From the NCBI RefSeq assembly GCF_024582815.1, contig NZ_CP102099.1, forward strand, positions 1,860,001 through 1,924,000: DNA of 64,000 nucleotides, in the 5' to 3' direction. The notes below the pieces were generated by a model. The model saw only the letters and a program-made list of their open reading frames with translations. It did not search any database and had not been told where the DNA came from. Shown piece after piece: positions 17,390 to 26,386 of this stretch; position 1 is the first letter of the stretch; each line of letters opens with the position of its first letter. A program made the position numbers and the translations under genes. The stretch comes from Acinetobacter colistiniresistens (GTDB lineage Bacteria > Pseudomonadota > Gammaproteobacteria > Pseudomonadales > Moraxellaceae).

Positions 17390-17515
17390 ATGACCTACAC
17401 CTTTCCTAAGTTGTTATATCCATTGACCTCCTTTTTTAGGAGGTCTAAATCTTTAGGGTTAATATAACTTAACTTTAGAGGCTTGAAATACAAAAACTTA
17501 CATTGAGCAGAAAAT

Positions 17516-18874
17516 TTATTTTGCGAAAAGGCAAGGCTCTCCATGTTTTTGCTCAAATTGTTTGACCCAAGTCTCATGTTCATTCAGTTCCTGCTCTGAA
17601 GGTTCAATCACAGGTAAGTCCACTTGCACACGTTGACGGGTAGTTTTGCTTTGGTTTTGTTCAGTTTGAGAAAGGGCATCCATATCAAATGAAACTTGCC
17701 CGCCAGTCATGGCCAGATAGACATCAGCCAAAATTTCAGCATCCAGCAAGGCGCCGTGGAAGGTACGATCGCGTGCTGGAATTTCGTAACGGCGGACCAA
17801 GGCATCCAAAGAGTTCTTTTGCCCAGGATGTTTATTTTTGGCCATTGCCAAGGTATCGGTAACTTCGCAGACCTCTGAAAGCGGAGGGAGTCCAGTACGC
17901 TTGAACTCCATATCCAGAAAGTTCATATCGAAGGTGGCGTTATGCGCGATAATCTCGGCACCTTTTAAATAGGCAAAGAGTGTATCGGCAATTTCTGCAT
18001 ATTTCGGTTTGTCTTTTAAAAAATCATCGCTGATACCATGGACATTTTCAGAATCGCCAACAGCTTTTTCAGGATTGATATAGATATGAATCGAGCTACC
18101 TGTCAGTTTACGATTGACCATTTCAATCGCACCGACTTCGATGATACGGTCTCCATCTTGATAATAAAAACCTGTCGTCTCTGTATCAAGAATGAGCTGA
18201 CGGGGGCCTTGAAGATGAACTTTGGCCTCTGTAATGACAATGTGTGGGTGTTGATTCAAGTTCGGTATTTCTATGTTCTGGTCAACTTGATTGTTATCAG
18301 TCTGTTCAGCTTGTAGCATATTGTCTTGTGGCTCTTCTTCAAGCATGTCTTCTGCCTCTACCTCTACATCTAGGCCGAAGGGGTCTGTTAACAGCCAGTC
18401 CGCTTCAGGCTTTTTTGTATCAGCGTTAGCCTGTGTTGCAGATTTCAATTGTTGAGCTGTTTGTTCGGCACCAAGATTTGCCAGTTGGTCTGCCATTTCA
18501 TTACCTGCATGTCCAGCATGGCCTTTAATCCAGTTCCATTCGATATCTCGATTGGCGCAGATCGCATCCAGTTTTTGCCATAAATCAGGATTTTTAACAT
18601 CTTTCCAGTTTTTCTTTTTCCAGCCATGAATCCATTCGGTAATGCCTTGTTTGACATAGTTGGAATCGGTCCAGATGATTAAGCGTGCGTCAGTTGGACA
18701 GAATGCAACACCTTCAATCGCGGCTTGTAGTTCCATACGGTTATTGGTCGTCTCTGGTTCGCCGCCAAACAGTTTATGTTCACCTTGTTCGGTAATGACA
18801 TAAGCACCCCAACCCCCAAGACCCGGGTTTCCTTTGCATGCGCCATCAACATAAAGAGTGATTGTTTGTGACAT
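17516..18874 (-). CDS. rnhA-dnaQ: Fused RNase HI and DNA polymerase III epsilon subunit
   Basis: 452 residues in two enzymes. Residues 1-150 are RNase HI: LYVDGACKGNPG, the NNRMEL glutamate, WTDSNYV and HAGNEMAD supply the D-E-D-D site. After an acidic linker of about 70 residues comes the DnaQ exonuclease (about 225-400): LILDTETTGFY (ExoI), AHNATFDMNFLD (ExoII) and HGALLDAEILADVY (ExoIII, DEDDh). In E. coli these genes are adjacent but divergent. Here they are one reading frame with no internal stop, so RNA-hybrid removal and proofreading sit on one polypeptide. The fusion appears to be typical of the genus. Confidence 0.95.
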   Translation of the reverse strand: MSQTITLYVDGACKGNPGLGGWGAYVITEQGEHKLFGGEPETTNNRMELQAAIEGVAFCPTDARLIIWTDSNYVKQGITEWIHGWKKKNWKDVKNPDLWQKLDAICANRDIEWNWIKGHAGHAGNEMADQLANLGAEQTAQQLKSATQANADTKKPEADWLLTDPFGLDVEVEAEDMLEEEPQDNMLQAEQTDNNQVDQNIEIPNLNQHPHIVITEAKVHLQGPRQLILDTETTGFYYQDGDRIIEVGAIEMVNRKLTGSSIHIYINPEKAVGDSENVHGISDDFLKDKPKYAEIADTLFAYLKGAEIIAHNATFDMNFLDMEFKRTGLPPLSEVCEVTDTLAMAKNKHPGQKNSLDALVRRYEIPARDRTFHGALLDAEILADVYLAMTGGQVSFDMDALSQTEQNQSKTTRQRVQVDLPVIEPSEQELNEHETWVKQFEQKHGEPCLFAK

Positions 18875-19107
18875 ATCTGAACCTGAACAATAAGCAGAAT
18901 AAAAAATTGAGTATTTGCAATCCGAAAAGCGGGAGCAATATTCAAGTGTGATTTGAACCCATCCAAACTGGATTGGGGTGCCCAGAATTTTAGCATTCTT
19001 GAGCTATCTCTTGTATTGTAAAGCTAAATTCCGATTCTGAACGTTACAAAACTCATCTTTTTTAATTTCTTGTAACATTTCCATGCAAATCACGTTAAAT
19101 TATTGCC

Positions 19108-19135
19108 TTGTCTAAGTGCCATGCTTTACTACAAT
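19108..19135 (+). promoter_or_regulatory. Sigma-70-type promoter of mltD
   Basis: TTGTCT and TACAAT are separated by 16 bases, with the start codon 45 bases beyond the -10. The 306-base gap 18875-19180 between divergent genes also holds an inverted repeat, GTTACAA...TTGTAAC, at about 19041-19077. Confidence 0.6.
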
Positions 19136-19180
19136 GGCAAATTGAAGAAATAAACTAGCGTGAGTTGACTGGAAGTTTTT

Positions 19181-22100
19181 ATGTATAAATCGAGCACTTT
19201 GATGTTGCAAAAATCTGCAACATCATTATTCAAAATCACTGTACTCACTTCTGCTCTAGCTGCGTTGGGAATTACTGCAGGTTGTTCTTCAACACCTTCG
19301 TCTGGCAAAACCTCATCTTCTAAACATGTGGGTTCAGGTTATCTGGATGCAAGTAGCCTAGATTCTTTAGAGGATTTACTTTCTGCAACGGATATGCGTG
19401 CTGTAGAAGGTGACCGTCTATTGGTGCTGAAACATGGTGATGTGTGGAAGCGGATGACGGTAGGTTTCAAGATGGATCTGAACCATTGGGATTCCCGTAT
19501 TGAGGCACAACGTAGCTGGTTTATTTCACGCCAACCTTATTTGGATCGTTTAAGTGCACGTGCCAGCCGTTATTTATACCACACCGTAAAAGAAGCGGAA
19601 CGCCGTGGTATGCCAACCGAATTAGCGCTACTTCCGATTATTGAAAGTTCTTATGACCCTGCTGCAACCAGTAGTGCTGCGGCAGCAGGTTTATGGCAGT
19701 TTATTCCGAGTACGGGCCGTATTTATGGTTTACAGCAAACCAGCCTGTATGATGGTCGTCGTGACGTTGTCGAGTCGACGCGCGCAGCGTATGAATTTTT
19801 TGGTAGCTTATATAACCAGTTTGGCTCTTGGGAACTCGCACTGGCGGCTTATAATGCTGGGCCGGGACGTATTCAACAGGCGATTAACCGTAACCGTGCG
19901 GCAGGTTTGCCAACTGATTATTGGTCATTAAAACTTCCTCAAGAAACCATGAACTATGTGCCGCGTTTCTTGGCTGTGGCGCAGATTATTAAAAATCCGG
20001 GTGCTTATGGGGTAAGTTTGCCACCAATTGCCAACCGTCCTCACTTCCGTGAAGTGAGTTTGGCTGCACCACTTGAGTTAAATCAGATTGCTTCGATTAC
20101 GGGTCTCAGTCGTGCTGAACTCTATGCATTGAACCCGGGTTATCGTGGTGAAATGGTGGATCCAATGAGTCCAATGCGAATTCTGATCCCTGCGGATTTA
20201 AGCCCATCAATTGACGCAAAACTTCGTTCGGGTAAATCAAGTTCGGGTGGTTTCTGGGCAAGCAATAAAACACCACCAGCAATGAATAACAGTTCGTCGA
20301 ATACCTCAACGACGATTCGTACCACGACAAGCACTGGATCTAGCAGCGCAGTCACGGTAACACCCCCGAATTTAACCGCAAGTAATACAACGCGCCCAAC
20401 AACATCATCGACCAGTAAACTGAATACGCCACGCGGTTCCGATGCTTTAGCATCATTTGCAGCAGCTGCAGATGTACCGAGTGCGCCACGTATTCCAGTT
20501 GCGATTACCCCCGCTGCGAATATCAAACCAGTCAAAACAGAGCCACCAATTTCTTTGAAAGAACGTGAGCAAATTAGTGCAGCAATTAAGGAAGAAGGTA
20601 AGAAGGAAACTGTTGCACAAGCTTTAGAGCCACAAGCAACTCAGGCTGAAAGAGATCAGGTGGTTGCGGAAATCAAGGCCATTGCACCGAAAGGGACAGA
20701 AATTGTCGATCCATTTGATGGCAAGATTAAGTTGACTGCCATTCAGACCAGCCAGTCCGTTGCTGATGAAAAAGGTCAAGAAGTCAGTAAGGGCTTTGCT
20801 TATCCGAAGAACTTGGTTGAAGATACTGCGACTGCAAATAGTGATGATGCGAAGCGCAATCAGGGCAAGCCTTATATCAAAACCGATACTGATGTGGTGG
20901 TGGTTGCACCAAAAGGCAAGCGTAGTACCTATGTCGTACAGCCCGGTGATACGCTTGCAATCATTGCTCAGAAAAATGGGGTGAATTGGCGTGACATTGC
21001 GCAGTGGAACCAGATTGATCCAAACGGCACATTATTTGTTGGTACCAGTTTGTATCTTTATGATGCCAAACCTCAAGCTGAGCCTGTTAAAGCCGCTGAG
21101 AAGCCAGAGAGTTATGTGGTACAGTCAGGTGATAGTTTGACCAATCTGGCTTCACGTTTTGATTTAACGCTGAAACAATTGGCTGATTATAATAACCTGT
21201 CTGTAACGGATGGTTTATTCGTAGGGCAAAAGCTCACTTTAATTGAGCCGAAAACGAATACTCGCACAGCACATCAAACGACACGTGCCACAGAAAGTAA
21301 AGCAGCAACGGCTACAAAAGTTGCAACCAAATCGTATACCGTGAAACGTGGTGAATATTTAAAGTTGATCGCTGATCGTTATGCATTATCAAACCAAGAA
21401 TTGGCTGATCTAACATCTGGCTTAACCCCGAGCAGCAGTTTGTTCGTCGGACAAAAAATTAATGTGCCATTGCATGAGGTTTCTCAGACTCAAGAAGAGT
21501 CTGAGCCTACCAAGAGCAATGTAAAACATGAAAATGTAAGTGCATCGAGCAGTTATAAAACGGAAAGTTATACGGTACAACGTGGCGATACTTTATCAAG
21601 TATTGCGACCAAGTCGAAAATTTCGCTTAGTGAATTAGCTGATTTGAATAACTTGAAGTCAAATAGTGGCGTACGTTTGGGCCAAAGCTTAAAGATTCCA
21701 GCGGGTTCAACTGTACCTGACCAATATGTGGTTCAGTCTGGTGATAGCTTGAATGCGATTGCAGCCAAGTACAATCTACAACTCAGCTACGTGGCCGATT
21801 TGAATGGACTGGAGCGAACAGCAGGGGTGCGCGTTGGTCAGCGTTTAAAGTTAAGCGGTGATGTACCCGCAAAAACGACGACCAGCAATACGACTAAAGC
21901 GAGAGATGAAAGTACCCCAGATGTCTATACTGTCAAGTCGGGTGATACCTTAGGCAATATCGCGAGTCGCCATAATTTGCAGTTGGATTATGTTGCGGGT
22001 TTAAATGGTTTAACTCGGACCAGTAATGTGCGTCTCGGTCAGAAACTGAAGTTGACAGGTGATCTTCCAAAAGCTGAAGCGGCAAAAACCGACAACACTA

Positions 22101-22432
22101 AAACAGCTCCTAAGGCTGCTGCACCAAGTCGAAATACTGAAAAATATACTGTTAAAGCGGGTGAGTCACTGAACAGCATTGCCAGTCGTTTTGGGATGTC
22201 GGGCCGTGAATTGGCTGATTTAAATGATCTCAAAGCCAATGCCAGTCTACAACGCGGTCAAAGTATCTCAGTTCCTAAAACAGTAACTGAATACAAAGTT
22301 AAGCGTGGCGATACCTTAATCGGTTTAGCAAGCCGTTATGGTTTGGAGACCAGCGCCTTGGCAGAAATGAATGATCTGACCCCAAGTACTCAGTTACGTA
22401 TTGGTGATGTCATTAAAGTGCCTAACTTGTAA
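19181..22432 (+). CDS. mltD: Membrane-bound lytic transglycosylase D-like protein with eight LysM modules
   Basis: 1083 residues, over twice the size of E. coli MltD. A signal with a weak lipobox (TAGC) is followed by an SLT domain (about residues 140-270) with the catalytic glutamate in PIIESSYDP and the AAGLWQFIPSTGR and LAAYNAGPGR motifs. A Thr/Ser/Pro-rich linker of about 230 residues leads to eight LysM repeats, each starting Y-V--GD-L (for example YVVQPGDTL, YTVKSGDTL, YKVKRGDTL), spread over about 585-1083. It cleaves peptidoglycan to anhydro-muropeptides. yejA begins six bases after its stop. Confidence 0.9.
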   Translation: MYKSSTLMLQKSATSLFKITVLTSALAALGITAGCSSTPSSGKTSSSKHVGSGYLDASSLDSLEDLLSATDMRAVEGDRLLVLKHGDVWKRMTVGFKMDLNHWDSRIEAQRSWFISRQPYLDRLSARASRYLYHTVKEAERRGMPTELALLPIIESSYDPAATSSAAAAGLWQFIPSTGRIYGLQQTSLYDGRRDVVESTRAAYEFFGSLYNQFGSWELALAAYNAGPGRIQQAINRNRAAGLPTDYWSLKLPQETMNYVPRFLAVAQIIKNPGAYGVSLPPIANRPHFREVSLAAPLELNQIASITGLSRAELYALNPGYRGEMVDPMSPMRILIPADLSPSIDAKLRSGKSSSGGFWASNKTPPAMNNSSSNTSTTIRTTTSTGSSSAVTVTPPNLTASNTTRPTTSSTSKLNTPRGSDALASFAAAADVPSAPRIPVAITPAANIKPVKTEPPISLKEREQISAAIKEEGKKETVAQALEPQATQAERDQVVAEIKAIAPKGTEIVDPFDGKIKLTAIQTSQSVADEKGQEVSKGFAYPKNLVEDTATANSDDAKRNQGKPYIKTDTDVVVVAPKGKRSTYVVQPGDTLAIIAQKNGVNWRDIAQWNQIDPNGTLFVGTSLYLYDAKPQAEPVKAAEKPESYVVQSGDSLTNLASRFDLTLKQLADYNNLSVTDGLFVGQKLTLIEPKTNTRTAHQTTRATESKAATATKVATKSYTVKRGEYLKLIADRYALSNQELADLTSGLTPSSSLFVGQKINVPLHEVSQTQEESEPTKSNVKHENVSASSSYKTESYTVQRGDTLSSIATKSKISLSELADLNNLKSNSGVRLGQSLKIPAGSTVPDQYVVQSGDSLNAIAAKYNLQLSYVADLNGLERTAGVRVGQRLKLSGDVPAKTTTSNTTKARDESTPDVYTVKSGDTLGNIASRHNLQLDYVAGLNGLTRTSNVRLGQKLKLTGDLPKAEAAKTDNTKTAPKAAAPSRNTEKYTVKAGESLNSIASRFGMSGRELADLNDLKANASLQRGQSISVPKTVTEYKVKRGDTLIGLASRYGLETSALAEMNDLTPSTQLRIGDVIKVPNL

Positions 22433-22438
22433 TTACAG

Positions 22439-24289
22439 ATGAGCTTTTCGCTTTTCACAAAAAGGCTTAGTCTATGTTATGGACTAAGCCTTTTTACTCC
22501 GATTGCCTTTGCGGCAATGCAAACCACGCCTTATTTGGCCATGCATGTGCAGCCGAAATACGCACAGCTCAAAGCGATGCCTTATGCTAATCCAAATGCA
22601 CCTAAGGGAGGAATCCTGAGTCAATCCAGTTTGGGAACATTTGATAATTTAAATAGCATGAATGGCAAGGGTAGTTCGACTGAAGGGGTCAATTATCTGT
22701 TTGATAGTTTAATGGATCGCTCATTGGATGAACCACGGGTCATGTATCCATTATTGGCGGAAAAGGTCAGTTACGATCCAGAGCATCTACAAGCAGTGAC
22801 TTTTCATTTGAATCCACATGCGAGATTTAATAATGGTCAGCCTGTTACCGCAGAAGATGTCAAATTTACCTTTGAGATGTATCAAAGCAAAGCCAATTTA
22901 GGTTTTCAGATGTATTTGTCTGATTTGGCTAAAACAGAAGTATTGTCCAGATACCAGATTAAATTTACGTTTAAATCGAAGAATAATGTGGAAATGCCGC
23001 TGATTGTGGCAAGCCTTCCAATCTATTCAAAACGAGACTGGAACAATAAAGACTTTACGCGGGTGACATTACAAACAATTGTTGGGTCTGGCCCTTATGT
23101 GATTGAGCGGATTGATGCAGGTCGTAGTATTACCTATAAGCGCAGCCCAAACTATTGGGCTAAAGATTTGCCTGTGAATAAAGGCCGTTATAACTTTGAT
23201 CGACTTAAATATGTGTATTATCGAAATTTAGAAGTCAGTTTTGAAGGCTTTAAAGCCCGGCAGTTCAATTTATATGAAGAAAAAAATATCCGTAATTGGG
23301 TGACTGCTTATCATTTTCCAGCAGTTAGGTCGGGCTTGATCAAGACCTATAAAGCGCGTTTGGGAACGCCATTGGATATTCAGAGTTTGGTGTTTAATAT
23401 CCGCCGCGCTCCTTTGAATGATATCCATCTTCGTCAGGCATTAACCTATGCCTATGACTTTGAATGGCAAAATAAAGCTTTATTTTTCAATCAGAATCAG
23501 CGATTACAAAGCTATTTTGACAATACCGATTTGGCAGCAACGGGCAGGCCGAGTACCGCAGAGCTAAAAATCCTGACTCCGTTCTTGGCTCAGTTAGATC
23601 CAGTCATGCGTCAAGGAGTACTGGCGGATTGGCATTATCCTGTTTCTGATGGAAGTGGTTTTAATCGACAGAATTTATTGACAGCGCAAAAGCTTTTAAA
23701 AGATGCGGGTTATGTTATTCGCCAAGGTCGACTGTATGATCGGCAAGGAAAAGCAGTTCGTATTGAATTATTGATGCAGCAAGAAAATCCACAACGTGAA
23801 TTGATGCCTTTTGTGCGCAATCTGGGTCGTTTAGGGATTCAAGTCAATCTCAGACAGGTCGATGTTCCGCAATACATGCAACGGATTCGGCATCAAGATT
23901 TTGATATGATGGTATTGAAATTGCCACAGACCCTGACACCAGGCAAAGAGCAAGCCCAGTTTTGGGGGAGTGCTGCTGCGGATGAAGCAGGGAATTACAA
24001 TTATTCAGGAATAAAGAATCCTGCAATTGATCAGATGATTACGAAGATTGTGGCGGCAAAAACACGTGAAGAAGTGGTGGTGTATACGCGTGTACTCGAT
24101 CGTTTGCTGAGAGCAGGTTATTATCAGATCCTGACTTATGGAAAACCCGAGCGATGGTTCGCATATTGGGATATATATCAGCAACCACAAATTAAACCAA
24201 AGCTTTCTGTAGGATGGGAATACTGGTGGGTTGATGCTGCAAAAGCCACAAAACTTGATCAGCCTATGCGAAAACCTGAATTAAAATAA
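22439..24289 (+). CDS. yejA: Extracellular solute-binding protein, peptide ABC transporter (YejA-like)
   Basis: 616 residues of the SBP family 5. The signal peptide (KRLSLCYGLSLFTPIAFA) is followed by NAPKGGILSQSSLGTFDNLNSM, typical of YejA. It delivers oligopeptides (in E. coli also microcin C) to the YejBEF permease. The ribosome site is weak and the start lies six bases after mltD, suggesting coupling. A perfect terminator-like hairpin falls within the signal-peptide codons. No better start exists upstream. An internal ATG at about 22517 would lose the signal. Confidence 0.88.
   Translation: MSFSLFTKRLSLCYGLSLFTPIAFAAMQTTPYLAMHVQPKYAQLKAMPYANPNAPKGGILSQSSLGTFDNLNSMNGKGSSTEGVNYLFDSLMDRSLDEPRVMYPLLAEKVSYDPEHLQAVTFHLNPHARFNNGQPVTAEDVKFTFEMYQSKANLGFQMYLSDLAKTEVLSRYQIKFTFKSKNNVEMPLIVASLPIYSKRDWNNKDFTRVTLQTIVGSGPYVIERIDAGRSITYKRSPNYWAKDLPVNKGRYNFDRLKYVYYRNLEVSFEGFKARQFNLYEEKNIRNWVTAYHFPAVRSGLIKTYKARLGTPLDIQSLVFNIRRAPLNDIHLRQALTYAYDFEWQNKALFFNQNQRLQSYFDNTDLAATGRPSTAELKILTPFLAQLDPVMRQGVLADWHYPVSDGSGFNRQNLLTAQKLLKDAGYVIRQGRLYDRQGKAVRIELLMQQENPQRELMPFVRNLGRLGIQVNLRQVDVPQYMQRIRHQDFDMMVLKLPQTLTPGKEQAQFWGSAAADEAGNYNYSGIKNPAIDQMITKIVAAKTREEVVVYTRVLDRLLRAGYYQILTYGKPERWFAYWDIYQQPQIKPKLSVGWEYWWVDAAKATKLDQPMRKPELK
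22459..22495 (+). terminator. Terminator-like hairpin inside the yejA signal-peptide codons
   Basis: AAAAAGGCTTAGTC (22459-22472) and GACTAAGCCTTTTT (22482-22495) pair perfectly over 14 bases around a 9-base loop, ending in a T5 run. It has all parts of a rho-independent terminator for mltD, yet lies 20 bases inside yejA. Confidence 0.75.
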
Positions 24290-24305
24290 TCAAGGATCTT
24301 ATTAA

Positions 24306-25376
24306 ATGCTTCACTATATTCTGAAAAGAATGTTATTGATGATCCCAACCTTATTTTTCATTTTATTGATTAATTTTATTATTGTGCAAATTGCACCAGG
24401 TGGGCCTGTTGAACAAGCGGTTCAACAGATCCAGAATGCACAGGGTTTAGGGGCAGGTAGCCATTCACAATCTACGCTCGGTACACTGGCACAGTATCAG
24501 GGTGCACGAGGCTTAAGTCCGGAGATGCTTGAAAAAATCAAAGCACAATATGGTTTTGATCGGCCTGCCTATGAGCGGTTTGGATTAATGCTTAAAGGGT
24601 ATTTGACGCTGGATTTCGGCAGCAGTTTTTTTAAAGATAAACCCGTAACGCAACTGCTCTATGAAAAGTTACCTGTTACCTTGTCCTTAGGGATATGGAG
24701 CACTTTTCTGATTTACTTGATTGCGATTCCTTTGGGCATCAAAAAAGCCAAAAATAATGGTTTGCTGTTTGACCAATCCAGTTCGTTGTTGCTTGCGGTA
24801 AGTTATGCGATTCCATCTTTTGTTTTTGCTATTTTATTGATTGTTTTTTTTGCAGGAGGCAGTTATTTACAATGGTTTCCGTTGCAAGGATTGGTATCGG
24901 AAAACTTTGCCCAACTGAGTCTATTGGCAAAAATAAAAGATTATCTGTGGCATATGAGTTTGCCGATTCTGAGTATGGTATTGGGGAGTTTTGCTGCACG
25001 CACTTATCTGACTAAATATTCATTTGTGGAAGAGTTGAACAAGCCCTATGTGCTGACTGCGCGATCAAAGGGTCTAAACGAAAATCAGATCCTGTATGGA
25101 CATGTTTTTCGTAATGCAATTTTGGTGGTGGTGGCAGCTTTACCGGAAACACTGGTCGGGATTTTCTTTGTGGGGAACTTATTTATCGAGATTATCTTTA
25201 ATCTGGATGGTATTGGCCTATTAGGTTTTGAGGCAATTACCCAGCGTGATTATCCTGTCATTTTTGGAACTCTTTTTTTATTTACTCTATTTGGAATGAT
25301 TTTGCGGTTAATCGGCGATTTACTCTATCAAGTGATTGATCCGCGTATTGATTTTGAATCAAGAGGTGGGCAATGA
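24306..25376 (+). CDS. yejB: ABC transporter permease YejB
   Basis: 356 residues, six membrane segments. It starts MLHYILKRMLLMIPTLFFIL, as in the OppB/DppB family. The EAA loop is present (VLTARSKGLNENQILYGHVFRNA). Ribosome site AAGGA nine bases upstream. It overlaps yejE by four bases. It forms the inner-membrane channel with YejE. Confidence 0.93.
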   Translation: MLHYILKRMLLMIPTLFFILLINFIIVQIAPGGPVEQAVQQIQNAQGLGAGSHSQSTLGTLAQYQGARGLSPEMLEKIKAQYGFDRPAYERFGLMLKGYLTLDFGSSFFKDKPVTQLLYEKLPVTLSLGIWSTFLIYLIAIPLGIKKAKNNGLLFDQSSSLLLAVSYAIPSFVFAILLIVFFAGGSYLQWFPLQGLVSENFAQLSLLAKIKDYLWHMSLPILSMVLGSFAARTYLTKYSFVEELNKPYVLTARSKGLNENQILYGHVFRNAILVVVAALPETLVGIFFVGNLFIEIIFNLDGIGLLGFEAITQRDYPVIFGTLFLFTLFGMILRLIGDLLYQVIDPRIDFESRGGQ

Positions 25377-26386
25377 TGTCACCTTTAATGCGCGCACGAT
25401 TTTCTCGCTTTCAGCATAATCAGCTTGGTTTTCGTTGTTTTATTCTATTTATAATTATTTTTGTTTTGTCGCTATTTGCCGAATTCATTGCCAATGATAA
25501 ACCGCTGTTGGTTCGTTATCAGCAGTCTTTTTATTTCCCGATCATTCGGGATTATCCAGAAACGACCTTTGGCGGTGTTTTTGAAACCACGGCAGATTAT
25601 CAAGATCCTGTGGTGAAGCAGTTAATTGAAAAGCAGGGCTGGATGATTTCCCCACCGGTGTCTTTTTCCTATCAATCTCCCAATTTATCACTTGCGGTGC
25701 CTGTGCCATCAAAACCAAGTCCACAGAACTGGCTTGGAACGGATGATCAAGGTCGAGATGTATTTGCCCGAATTCTCTATGGTCTTCGCATTTCCCTCTT
25801 ATTTGGATTTGCCCTGACACTGTGTTCTGCTGTCGTTGGCATTATTGTGGGGGCAATACAGGGGTATTACGGTGGCTGGATTGATCTGATTGGACAACGG
25901 GTGCTAGAAGTGTGGGGCGGTTTGCCAATGCTGTTCATTGTCATGATCCTGGTCAGTATGTTTAGTCCCAGTGTGTATTGGCTATTTCTGATCATGCTGC
26001 TATTTGGCTGGACGGAGCTGGTTGGATTGGTACGGGCAGAATTCTTGCGCGCACGAAATCTTGATTATGTTCGGGCAGCGCAAGCGTTGGGGGTGAGGGA
26101 TGACCACATTATCTTTCGGCACATCTTGCCTAATGCAATAAGCTCAAGTCTGTCACAGATTCCGTTTATGTTGACTGCAAATATCATTGCTTTAACTGCA
26201 TTGGATTTTTTAGGTTATGGTTTACCGCCTGATGCGGCTTCGCTCGGAGAGTTATTATTACAGGGTAAAAACAATCTCGATGCACCTTGGCTGGTGCTGT
26301 CAGGATTCTTTACATTGGCGATTGTACTGTCTTTATTGATTTATATTGGGGAGGCAGCGCGTGATGCATTCGACCCAAGACGCTAA
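25373..26386 (+). CDS. yejE: ABC transporter permease YejE
   Basis: 337 residues of the OppC/DppC type: N-terminal membrane anchor, a periplasmic stretch of about 80 residues, then five helices. It carries NWLGTDDQGRDVFARILYG and the EAA loop (YVRAAQALGVRDDHIIFRHILPNA). It overlaps yejF by 23 bases. Confidence 0.93.
   Translation: MMSPLMRARFSRFQHNQLGFRCFILFIIIFVLSLFAEFIANDKPLLVRYQQSFYFPIIRDYPETTFGGVFETTADYQDPVVKQLIEKQGWMISPPVSFSYQSPNLSLAVPVPSKPSPQNWLGTDDQGRDVFARILYGLRISLLFGFALTLCSAVVGIIVGAIQGYYGGWIDLIGQRVLEVWGGLPMLFIVMILVSMFSPSVYWLFLIMLLFGWTELVGLVRAEFLRARNLDYVRAAQALGVRDDHIIFRHILPNAISSSLSQIPFMLTANIIALTALDFLGYGLPPDAASLGELLLQGKNNLDAPWLVLSGFFTLAIVLSLLIYIGEAARDAFDPRR

Noticed and set aside
17425..17446. 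A terminator after the rnhA-dnaQ gene (GACCTCCT...AGGAGGTC).
   Set aside because: The inverted repeat is perfect, but neither strand has a following T run, so a rho-independent terminator is not supported.
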